Shown piece after piece: positions 1-5,007 of a stretch of DNA of 5,009 bases. Below the pieces are notes generated by a model that saw only the letters and a program-made list of their open reading frames with translations, searched no databases and had not been told where the DNA came from. The translations under genes and the position numbers were made by a program. The DNA lies in assembly GCA_934643145.1 (NCBI GenBank), contig CAKUBM010000048.1, positions 1-5,009 of the forward strand. The letters run 5' to 3'. The stretch comes from an uncultured Collinsella sp. Its GTDB lineage: Bacteria; Actinomycetota; Coriobacteriia; Coriobacteriales; Coriobacteriaceae. The number at the start of each line of letters is the position of its first letter. The stretch's first letter is position 1.

Positions 1-48
1 GAGGTGCTCAAGGCAAATGGTTTGACCCCTCACGCGGAGGTGATGTAG
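1..48 (+). CDS. C-terminal end of an upstream gene, probably an ABC transporter subunit (partial)
   Basis: Reading frame 1 is open from the window edge and ends at TAG 46-48, giving 15 residues (EVLKANGLTPHAEVM). The stop directly abuts the ATG of the next gene, and the next gene's Shine-Dalgarno lies inside these last codons, as is usual for co-translated subunits. In dipeptide/oligopeptide ABC operons the gene before the OppF-type ATPase is normally the OppD-type ATPase, so this is the likely identity. The visible tail carries no motif that proves it. The other two frames either stop at 26-28 or run on into the next gene with poor codon use. Confidence 0.6.
   Translation, partial: EVLKANGLTPHAEVM
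36..44 (+). promoter_or_regulatory. Near-perfect Shine-Dalgarno for the ABC ATPase gene
   Basis: GGAGGTGAT matches the anti-Shine-Dalgarno tail of 16S rRNA over nine bases. It ends four bases before the ATG at 49 and lies wholly within the coding end of the upstream gene. It fixes the start at 49 and suggests strong, coupled translation. Confidence 0.85.
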
Positions 49-876
49 ATGAGCGAGACCGCAGTCAACGGCGTCGAGCCGATCATCTTCCTTGATGACG
101 TCCACGTCACCTTTAGGACCCGTACCGGTTCGATTCTCCACCCTAACCTGGTTCACGCCGTCCAGGGTGTAACGATTAAGCTCATGCCCGGTCAGACGAT
201 CGGCATCGTCGGCGAGTCCGGTTGCGGTAAGTCCACCACCGCCAACGTCATGTGCGGCCTGCAGGCCCCCACGAGCGGCAAGGTCTACTTTAAGGGCAAG
301 GACGTTACCAAGCGTACCGCCGAGGACCGTCGCCACATGGGTCGCGTTATCTCGGTCGTGTTCCAAAACCCGGCCACGGCGCTCAACCCCCGCATGGTCG
401 TTCGCGAGCAACTGCTCGACCCCATGCGCGTCCACAACCTGGGTACCGAGGCCGAGCAGGAGAAGCGCGTCAAGGAACTCTTGGAGCTCACCGGTCTGCC
501 CAGCTCCGCCGCCGAGGTTCTTCCCGGCCAGCTTTCGGGCGGTCAGCGCCAGCGCGTCGCAATTGCCCGTGCCCTGTCGCTGAACCCCGATGCCATCATC
601 GCCGACGAGCCCACCTCGGCTCTGGACGTTTCGGTCCGCGCGCAGATTCTGAACCTGTTGACCGACCTTAAGAAGGAGCTCGGCCTGGCCATGGTGTTCA
701 TCAGCCATGACATCCAGACGGTCCGCTATATCTCTGACGACATCATCGTTATGAATGGTGGCAAGATCGTCGAGCAGGGCGAGGCCAAGCAGGTCTTCCA
801 GCACCCCCAGGACCCCTACACCAAGATGCTGCTCGGCGCTGCGCCGTCGCTGCTGCACCCCAAGCTCGGCGAGTAG
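49..876 (+). CDS. Oligopeptide/dipeptide-type ABC transporter ATP-binding protein (OppF/DppF family)
   Basis: This is the cytoplasmic ATPase of a peptide-family ABC importer, 275 aa. Visible motifs in order are Walker A GESGCGKST (residues 55-63), Q-loop FQNP (105-108), ABC signature LSGGQRQR (162-169), Walker B IIADEP with catalytic Glu187, D-loop SALD (190-193) and the switch His220. The C-terminal HPQDPYTKMLL segment (252-262) is the short tail typical of OppD/OppF/DppD/DppF proteins. All catalytic elements are intact and the length is at the short end of the family. It starts immediately after the upstream stop with a strong ribosome site. The family alone does not tell the substrate: peptide-type ABC systems also carry sialic acid in some bacteria (SatABCD of Haemophilus ducreyi, the nan transporter of Bifidobacterium breve). 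The genes downstream favour a sugar-acid cargo here, by inference. A plain peptide importer that merely neighbours the cluster is the alternative. Confidence 0.93.
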   Translation: MSETAVNGVEPIIFLDDVHVTFRTRTGSILHPNLVHAVQGVTIKLMPGQTIGIVGESGCGKSTTANVMCGLQAPTSGKVYFKGKDVTKRTAEDRRHMGRVISVVFQNPATALNPRMVVREQLLDPMRVHNLGTEAEQEKRVKELLELTGLPSSAAEVLPGQLSGGQRQRVAIARALSLNPDAIIADEPTSALDVSVRAQILNLLTDLKKELGLAMVFISHDIQTVRYISDDIIVMNGGKIVEQGEAKQVFQHPQDPYTKMLLGAAPSLLHPKLGE

Positions 877-892
877 CCTCGCTTTCCCTCCC

Positions 893-920
893 GTGCGCCC
901 GGTTCCCTTGCCGGGCGCAC
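893..920 (+). other. Perfect 10-bp inverted repeat between the ATPase and esterase genes
   Basis: GTGCGCCCGG (893-902) and CCGGGCGCAC (911-920) are exact reverse complements around an 8-base loop. The hairpin lies 17 bases after the ATPase stop. No T-run follows: the next bases are CTCCGTTGCG. It is therefore not a standard intrinsic terminator. It may be a partial terminator or a 3' mRNA-stabilising or processing hairpin that sets transporter expression apart from that of the catabolic genes. The rest of this 80-base gap shows no convincing -35/-10 promoter. Confidence 0.7.
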
Positions 921-956
921 CTCCGTTGCGATTTCGAAAGGTTGGGTTCACGAGCC

Positions 957-1934
957 ATGCCAAGTGCTCAGGAGCTACAACATCAGTTTGGTGAATATCG
1001 AGGCGCCATGCCCCGTCCATCAGATTTCGATCTCTTTTGGAAGGATCGCATGGCCGAGGCCGACGCCGTCGGGCTTGACTATGCGATCGAGACGGCATCG
1101 GTCACCGATGCCGCGACCTGCCAGCTTTTCGACCTCTGGTATACCGGCATGTGTGGCGCTCGCCTGCATGCCAAGTACCTTAAGCCCGTCTCGGACGAGC
1201 CCGTGCCATTGGTACTTCAGTTCCATGGGTATCCGGGTGCAAGCCGCAGCTGGTTTGAGCAGGCGTCGTTTGCGGGCATGGGCATGGCACTCATCGCCCT
1301 CGACTGCCCCGGCCAAGGAGGTCCCTCCGAGGACATTGGTGGATTTGAGGGCACAACGGTCGCGGGCCATATCGTCGCCGGTATCGACGGCGATCCGGCC
1401 AACCTCTACTATGTCCGCTTGCACCAAGATATTCGCATCCTGTGCCGCATCGTTCGCGAGCTTGAGGGCATCGATCTTGCCCGTGTGTTTGTGAACGGCG
1501 CGTCGCAGGGCGGCGGTTTGGGCATTGCGACCTGTGCACTTAACAGCGAGCTTATCAATCGCGCCGCCATCCTCTATCCCTTCCTGTCAGATTTCCGCCT
1601 GGTCTGGGATTTGGATGCCGACGATATCGCCTATGAGGGCCTGCGCTATTGGTCGCGTTGGTTTGACGAGGATTCGACTCGTATCGACGAAGCCTATGCC
1701 AAACTGGCGTACTTCGATTCCAAGAACTTCGCCCCCATGGTCAAGTGCCCCGTCCTGTTTGGTACGGGCACGGCGGATATCGTCTGTCCGCCGGCAACGC
1801 AGTTTGCAGTCTATAACAACCTGACCTGTGAAAAGCGTCATGAGTTCTTTGAGGGCTTTGGCCACGAGGAGATACAGGACTTTGACGATCTGATCATTCC
1901 GTTTTTCTGCGAGGGAGGGGAGGCTCATGTCTAA
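957..1934 (+). CDS. Acetyl xylan esterase / cephalosporin-C deacetylase family (CE7, AXE1) esterase; candidate cytoplasmic sialate O-acetylesterase
   Basis: This 325-aa alpha/beta-hydrolase is expected to remove O-acetyl groups from sugars. The N-terminal YRGAMPRPSDFDLFW block (14-28) is typical of the CE7 family. FHGYPG (89-94) carries the backbone and Tyr92 of the oxyanion hole. The nucleophile elbow is GASQGG with Ser183, the acid is Asp274 in GTADIV, and the base is His303 in GHE. The length is the usual one for CE7, and the cap and beta-interface segments are present. The family's RGQ motif reads PGQ (118-120), which is unusual. No signal peptide is visible, so it should act in the cytoplasm after import. 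The ATG at 957 was chosen because it opens directly on the conserved N-terminal block. An in-frame TTG at 942 would add five residues but directly overlaps the purine-rich AAAGG (937-941). That AAAGG lies 15 bases from the ATG, farther than usual. The substrate is inferred from the neighbouring lyase and kinase; a deacetylase for other acetylated glycans is equally compatible with the fold. Confidence 0.87.
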   Translation: MPSAQELQHQFGEYRGAMPRPSDFDLFWKDRMAEADAVGLDYAIETASVTDAATCQLFDLWYTGMCGARLHAKYLKPVSDEPVPLVLQFHGYPGASRSWFEQASFAGMGMALIALDCPGQGGPSEDIGGFEGTTVAGHIVAGIDGDPANLYYVRLHQDIRILCRIVRELEGIDLARVFVNGASQGGGLGIATCALNSELINRAAILYPFLSDFRLVWDLDADDIAYEGLRYWSRWFDEDSTRIDEAYAKLAYFDSKNFAPMVKCPVLFGTGTADIVCPPATQFAVYNNLTCEKRHEFFEGFGHEEIQDFDDLIIPFFCEGGEAHV

Positions 1935-2778
1935 GTGCGAGAGCAATGTTGGCGAGCTGATTGTCCCCGACCTTGTGGGGATTCCCGGGACGGTCTCGTC
2001 AAGGCTCTCTGATTTCCGGGATTGGCGCGGCGACACTTCTGCGGATGTTTCCGAATTAGAGATAGCCGCTTCGGACCTTGAGGTTTGCGGGCCGACTATT
2101 ACGGCGATTGATTTCGCCAATCCGTGCGCGCGCTACTCCGAGGTTTCCTTTGAGCTTGGTGGCGATGTAGTCCACGCACGTTTGATCGAGCCTGCCGGTC
2201 GCGCCCGGGCATCCGAGCTTGTGCCGCTATGTCTGATGTTTCACGACATCGACCGACCCGTGCGGGGATGGCATCACATGACGAGGTTTGCGGCCATGGG
2301 ATATGCCGTGCTTGCACTGGACGATGAGGCGATTGGACCCAGCGATCTGCGGCAGGAGATTACCTCGCCTGCTTTTGTCAGGCGCGTCCGTTGGGGCTGC
2401 GCGTTGGCGAAGGTCGCACGCAATCTTGATGGCATTGACCCCGACCGCATCTTTGCATGGGGCGAGGGTCTTGGCGGCGGAGTCGCGCTGGCGGTTTCCG
2501 CTCTGGACGAGCGGGGCCTCGCCTGCACGGCGGTTGCCAATCCGCTTCCTGGCGGCCTCGAGGCGCTGTCGTCTCGGGTGCGCGGATCGGTGCTCATGGG
2601 CACATCGCTTATGGATACCGTGGGCGATCCCAAGGGCCAGTTTGCCGTATTCAACGGTCTTGAGTGTGACCGGAGGCATATCATCTATGCCAAATACGCT
2701 CACGAGCGCATCAATGCGTTCGAAAACGAAGTCGTCGACTTCTTTAACCAAACGTTCTATCCGTGTTCTTTGGCCTAG
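1927..2778 (+). CDS. CE7/AXE1-like pseudo-esterase paralogue lacking the catalytic serine
   Basis: The 283-aa product is a diverged relative of the preceding esterase. Parallel segments are FAAMGYAVLALD (121-132) against FAGMGMALIALD, the elbow region followed by ALAVSALDE, and QFAVFNGLECDRRH (238-251) against QFAVYNNLTCEKRH. The elbow reads GEGLGG (179-184), so the nucleophile position is Gly181 (codon GGT at 2467-2469). The oxyanion HGY has become HDI (106-108) and the RGQ/PGQ motif is gone. Asp230 and His259 (AHE) remain. Compared with the active paralogue, about 17 residues are missing before the elbow and about 42 between elbow and Asp, the cap region. The N-terminal YRG-PRP block is also absent. 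The frame is fully open with a strong ribosome site (GGGAGGGGAGG, 1913-1923) and overlaps the upstream gene by 8 bases (ATGTCTAA), implying translational coupling. It appears to be a maintained non-catalytic protein rather than a decaying gene. Codon use is less optimised than in the flanking lyase. Its role is unknown: a partner subunit for the active esterase or a ligand-binding protein are possibilities. Confidence 0.8.
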   Translation: MSKCESNVGELIVPDLVGIPGTVSSRLSDFRDWRGDTSADVSELEIAASDLEVCGPTITAIDFANPCARYSEVSFELGGDVVHARLIEPAGRARASELVPLCLMFHDIDRPVRGWHHMTRFAAMGYAVLALDDEAIGPSDLRQEITSPAFVRRVRWGCALAKVARNLDGIDPDRIFAWGEGLGGGVALAVSALDERGLACTAVANPLPGGLEALSSRVRGSVLMGTSLMDTVGDPKGQFAVFNGLECDRRHIIYAKYAHERINAFENEVVDFFNQTFYPCSLA

Positions 2779-2804
2779 ACGGCCTGGACACTGCCAACAA
2801 GAGT

Positions 2805-2823
2805 GGGCGGCATAGGGCCGCCC
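2805..2823 (+). other. Small GC-rich hairpin upstream of the lyase gene
   Basis: GGGCGGC (2805-2811) and GCCGCCC (2817-2823) form a perfect 7-bp stem with a 5-base loop (ATAGG). It lies 26 bases after the pseudo-esterase stop and 11 bases before the lyase ribosome site, with no T-run after it. It would not cover the ribosome site. It may be a 5' stabilising or processing hairpin for the lyase mRNA segment; this is inference. Confidence 0.5.
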
Positions 2824-2834
2824 GCCAGACAACT

Positions 2835-2840
2835 AAGGAG
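2835..2840 (+). promoter_or_regulatory. Shine-Dalgarno that fixes the GTG start of the lyase gene
   Basis: AAGGAG ends six bases before GTG 2847-2849. The frame is open further upstream to 2763, but that extension runs through the end of the pseudo-esterase gene and the GC hairpin. The GTG start is the one that opens on the family's conserved N-terminus. Confidence 0.85.
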
Positions 2841-2846
2841 ATTCTT

Positions 2847-3767
2847 GTGGCAACTCAGAAATTCACCGGCGTTATCCCTCCCGTCGTTGTTCCCGATACC
2901 GAAGACCACCAGCTCGACGTTGCCTCCTTTGAGCGCAGCATCAACCGCATGATCGATGCCGGCGTCGATGGCCTGTTCTTCCTGGGCTCTTCGGGCGAGG
3001 TCGTTTTCTCCACCGATGAGCGTCGTCGCCAGATCATCGCCGAGGCCGTTCGTATCGTCGACCACCGCGTGCCCGTCCTGGTCGGCATCATCGATACCGA
3101 GACCGAGCGCATGATTGAGCACGGCAAGGTCGCTCAGGAGCTGGGCGCCGATGCGCTTGTCGCCACCTGCCCGTTCTATGCCCTGCAGGGCATGACCGAG
3201 GTCGAGGAGCACTTCCGCATCCTGCACGAGGAGCTTGACCTGCCCATCTTTGCCTATGACATTCCCGTCTGCGTTCACACCAAGCTCCCCTGGAAGCTCC
3301 TTGCCAAGCTCGGCGCCGAGGGCGTCCTTGCTGGCGTCAAGGATTCCTCGGGTGATGACATCTCGTTCCGCTACCTCGTTCAGGAGAACGAGAAGAACGG
3401 CCATCCGATGAGCATCCTCACCGGTCACGAGGTTGTTGTCGACGGTGCTTACCTCGGTGGCGCCGACGGCTCTGTCCCGGGCCTCGCCAACGTTGAGCCC
3501 GAGGGCTACGTGCGCCAGTGGAAGGCCGCTCAGGCCGGCGACTGGGCTACCGTCAAGGCCGAGCAGGATCGCCTCAACGAGATCTCCCACATCTGGGATG
3601 TCACCTCGGGCGTCCAGGGCTATGCCGGCGGCGTCGGCGCCTTCAAGACCGCTATGAACCTCATGGGCATCTTCGACAGCCCGACCATGCCGCGCCCGGT
3701 GAAGGCCATGACCGGCGAGAACGTCGAGGCTATTAATAAGGTCCTCCAGGACAACGGTCTCCTGTAA
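2847..3767 (+). CDS. nanA: DapA/NanA-superfamily class I lyase, probable N-acetylneuraminate lyase
   Basis: This 306-aa TIM-barrel aldolase starts at GTG and matches the family's usual length of about 290-310 aa. The product opens MATQKFTGVIPPVVVP. Catalytic features are GSSGE (47-51, the carboxylate-binding loop), Tyr137 in YDIP and the Schiff-base Lys165 in VKDSSGD. The spacing between Tyr137 and Lys165 is the same as in E. coli NanA, which has KQTSGD at the lysine. The expected reaction is Neu5Ac to pyruvate plus ManNAc in the cytoplasm. That substrate fits the ROK kinase downstream and the esterases upstream. However, the E. coli NanA sugar-contact residues Asp191, Glu192 and Ser208 appear to align with Glu195, Val196 and Gly212. 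The superfamily also includes dihydrodipicolinate synthase and ketodeoxy-sugar-acid aldolases, so the exact substrate is inferred from context. The gene's codon use is strongly biased to C-ending and preferred codons, which points to high expression. Confidence 0.78.
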   Translation: MATQKFTGVIPPVVVPDTEDHQLDVASFERSINRMIDAGVDGLFFLGSSGEVVFSTDERRRQIIAEAVRIVDHRVPVLVGIIDTETERMIEHGKVAQELGADALVATCPFYALQGMTEVEEHFRILHEELDLPIFAYDIPVCVHTKLPWKLLAKLGAEGVLAGVKDSSGDDISFRYLVQENEKNGHPMSILTGHEVVVDGAYLGGADGSVPGLANVEPEGYVRQWKAAQAGDWATVKAEQDRLNEISHIWDVTSGVQGYAGGVGAFKTAMNLMGIFDSPTMPRPVKAMTGENVEAINKVLQDNGLL

Positions 3768-3774
3768 AGCTTTC

Positions 3775-3862
3775 CCAGGCACCCGATCTCGCCGTTCAAC
3801 CGTGTGGCCATGACCCGTTAGGTCAATGGCCACACGGTTTCTCGGCGATCTCGGGCACCTGG
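3775..3862 (+). terminator. Long nested hairpin after the lyase gene; probable (possibly partial) terminator
   Basis: The inner stem pairs 3798-3815 with 3821-3839 around a 5-base loop (CGTTA). Eighteen base pairs form with a single bulged A in the right arm, within ATGACC / GGTCAAT. The outer arms, 3775-3794 and 3843-3862, pair at 16 of 20 positions, with two mismatched dinucleotides. Only TTTC follows the inner stem (3838-3841), so the U-tract is weak. It starts eight bases after the lyase stop, where a terminator is expected, yet the kinase follows in the same direction without a clear promoter. Partial termination that lowers kinase expression relative to lyase is plausible. The near symmetry would also allow it to act on the opposite strand. 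Confidence 0.7.
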
Positions 3863-3880
3863 ATAACCTTTACTGCGCTG

Positions 3881-3899
3881 TGACGGCTAGCCTGACGGC
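3881..3899 (+). repeat. Short direct repeat TGACGGC x2 in the kinase leader
   Basis: TGACGGC occurs at 3881-3887 and 3893-3899 with a 12-base period, and the 8-base palindrome GGCTAGCC (3885-3892) spans the spacer. It lies 40-60 bases before the kinase start. It could be a regulator site, but it is short and no promoter was recognised next to it, so chance is a real alternative. Confidence 0.25.
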
Positions 3900-3927
3900 G
3901 CATTTCCTGTAGTTGTTTTTATCTCCG

Positions 3928-3933
3928 AAGGAG
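3928..3933 (+). promoter_or_regulatory. Shine-Dalgarno that fixes the ATG start of the kinase gene
   Basis: AAGGAG ends six bases before ATG 3940. A TTG at 3913 is in frame but would place this purine run inside the gene and has no ribosome site of its own. The ATG product begins MENKYVCSVDIGGTK, as expected for a ROK kinase. Confidence 0.85.
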
Positions 3934-3939
3934 AGCGAC

Positions 3940-4905
3940 ATGGAGAACAAGTACGTCTGCTCTGTCGATATCGGCGGAACTAAGATCGCGACTGCCATCA
4001 TGGAGTACCCGGCTGACGGTAGTGTGCCCCATCCCGTTTTTGAGGCCGAGGTTCCCACCGAGGCCCAAGAGGGCGGCGAGGCCGTCTTCCAGCGTATCGA
4101 GGCATCCATCAGGGCTGCTCTCGAGGCGAATCCCGATGTCGAGGTCCTTGGCGTCGGTATCGGTGCCGCCGGCGTCGTCGATCCCAAGACGGGCGCCATC
4201 GCGTATGCCAATGAGATCATGCCCGGCTGGTCCGGCGTTCAGTTGGGGCCGCGTCTGCGCGAGGATCTCGGTCTTCCCGTTGCCGTTGTAGGCGACGTGC
4301 AGGCTCATGCTCTGGGCGAGGCTCACTGGGGCGTCGGCAAGGGCAAGTTCTCCGTCTTGTGTCTTGGCATCGGTACGGGCATCGGCGGCGCATATGTCGA
4401 GAACGGCCGCGTGATGCAGGGCTTCCATGGTGCTGCTGGCCATATGGGCCACATCGAGTGCTCGGCTGCCGCCGGCATTCCCTGCGCCTGCGGGCGTTCC
4501 GGCCATCTGGAGTCGGTTGCTTCGGGCACTTCCATTGGTCGTATGTACGATGAGCGTTTTGGCCGCGTCGACCCCAGCCGTCCTTCGGTCGGTCGCGATG
4601 TGAACGACCTGTGCCGTGCAGGCGACGCAAAGGCGACCGAGGTCATCCATGATGCCGGCTTTGCGCTGGGTGCCAGCTTGGGCTCGCTCGCTAACATCCT
4701 GGACCCTGAGGTCATCGTGCTTTCGGGCGGCGTGATTCACCAAGGTCCCGATTGGCGTTCGCAGACGTGGAAGGATTCGGTGCATGAGGGCTATGCCAGC
4801 CAGGCGCTCGATCCGCTTCAGGACACGCCGATCCTCATCGGTTCTCTGGAGGGCGACGCGCCGCTTATCGGTGCCGCCGAACACCTTCTTGCTTCGTTGA
4901 AGTAA
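3940..4905 (+). CDS. nanK: ROK-family sugar kinase, probable N-acetylmannosamine kinase
   Basis: This 321-aa cytoplasmic ATP-dependent sugar kinase has the usual ROK length. Phosphate-1 motif DIGGTKIATA is at 10-19, the catalytic Asp119 is in GDVQAHALGE (118-127), and phosphate-2 motif LGIGTGIGG is at 142-150. The ROK signature begins GAAGHMGH (164-171) and continues to CACGRSGHLE (182-191). Two residues favour ManNAc kinase over glucokinase. His168 replaces the Glu of the usual GExGH motif, as in the GHIGH of E. coli NanK. Gln121 after the catalytic Asp matches the NDAQ of E. coli NanK. The expected reaction is ManNAc plus ATP to ManNAc-6-phosphate, the step after the lyase. The zinc site is atypical: His171, Cys182 and Cys184 are present, but the usual Cys of GCxE is His189. 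Asn before the catalytic Asp is Gly118. A ROK glucokinase or GlcNAc kinase remains possible. Expression may be set by the hairpin between it and the lyase. Confidence 0.82.
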   Translation: MENKYVCSVDIGGTKIATAIMEYPADGSVPHPVFEAEVPTEAQEGGEAVFQRIEASIRAALEANPDVEVLGVGIGAAGVVDPKTGAIAYANEIMPGWSGVQLGPRLREDLGLPVAVVGDVQAHALGEAHWGVGKGKFSVLCLGIGTGIGGAYVENGRVMQGFHGAAGHMGHIECSAAAGIPCACGRSGHLESVASGTSIGRMYDERFGRVDPSRPSVGRDVNDLCRAGDAKATEVIHDAGFALGASLGSLANILDPEVIVLSGGVIHQGPDWRSQTWKDSVHEGYASQALDPLQDTPILIGSLEGDAPLIGAAEHLLASLK

Positions 4906-4935
4906 ACATAACTACTAAGTGCGCCTTCTGAGGTG

Positions 4936-5007
4936 CCGCAGATTGACGTGAAAGAGGAGCGAAGCGTACTTCGGTACGCGAGCGACGGTTTGAACGTCAA
5001 GGTGCGG
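4936..5007 (+). repeat. Long imperfect palindrome with a C(UUCG)G apex, downstream of the kinase gene
   Basis: The apical stem GCGTAC (4964-4969) / GTACGC (4974-4979) closes a TTCG loop, giving the very stable C(UUCG)G tetraloop. Farther out, TTGACGT (4943-4949) pairs with ACGTCAA (4994-5000). After a two-base internal loop, CCGCA (4936-4940) pairs with TGCGG (5003-5007). Between outer and apical stems the sequence is purine-rich on the left and only loosely pairable. It could be a dispersed intergenic palindrome, a structured RNA, or a terminator-like end of the operon, although no T-run is visible before the window ends. A frame running to the window edge from GTG 4933 also crosses it, so a coding origin cannot be excluded. 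Confidence 0.6.

Noticed and set aside
942..956. TTG start at 942 for the esterase
   Set aside because: It would add only five residues before the family-typical N-terminus. The nearest purine run (937-941) abuts it with no spacing, so ATG 957 is preferred.
1927..2778. Pseudo-esterase as a broken gene (pseudogene)
   Set aside because: There is no frameshift or internal stop. The ribosome site is strong, the paralogue similarity runs to the C-terminal part and two triad residues persist, so a maintained non-catalytic protein fits better.
2763..2846. Longer lyase start in frame from 2763
   Set aside because: The extension overlaps the pseudo-esterase end, translates the GC hairpin and does not resemble the family. 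GTG 2847 has a well-spaced AAGGAG.
2775..3833. Long open frame on the minus strand opposite the lyase gene (352 codons)
   Set aside because: It mirrors the lyase codons almost exactly and its product shows no recognisable motif. In a GC-rich gene with strong third-position bias the opposite strand often stays open. No ribosome site was seen for it.
3863..3927. A sigma70-type promoter for the kinase gene
   Set aside because: CTGACG (3892-3897) and TTTACT (3869-3874) resemble -35 boxes, but no acceptable -10 lies at 16-18 bases from either. The T-rich run at 3916-3920 alone is not enough.
3919..4884. Long open frame on the minus strand opposite the kinase gene (321 codons)
   Set aside because: The same cause applies: it is the complement of a strongly biased, clearly coding ROK kinase and has no domain features of its own.
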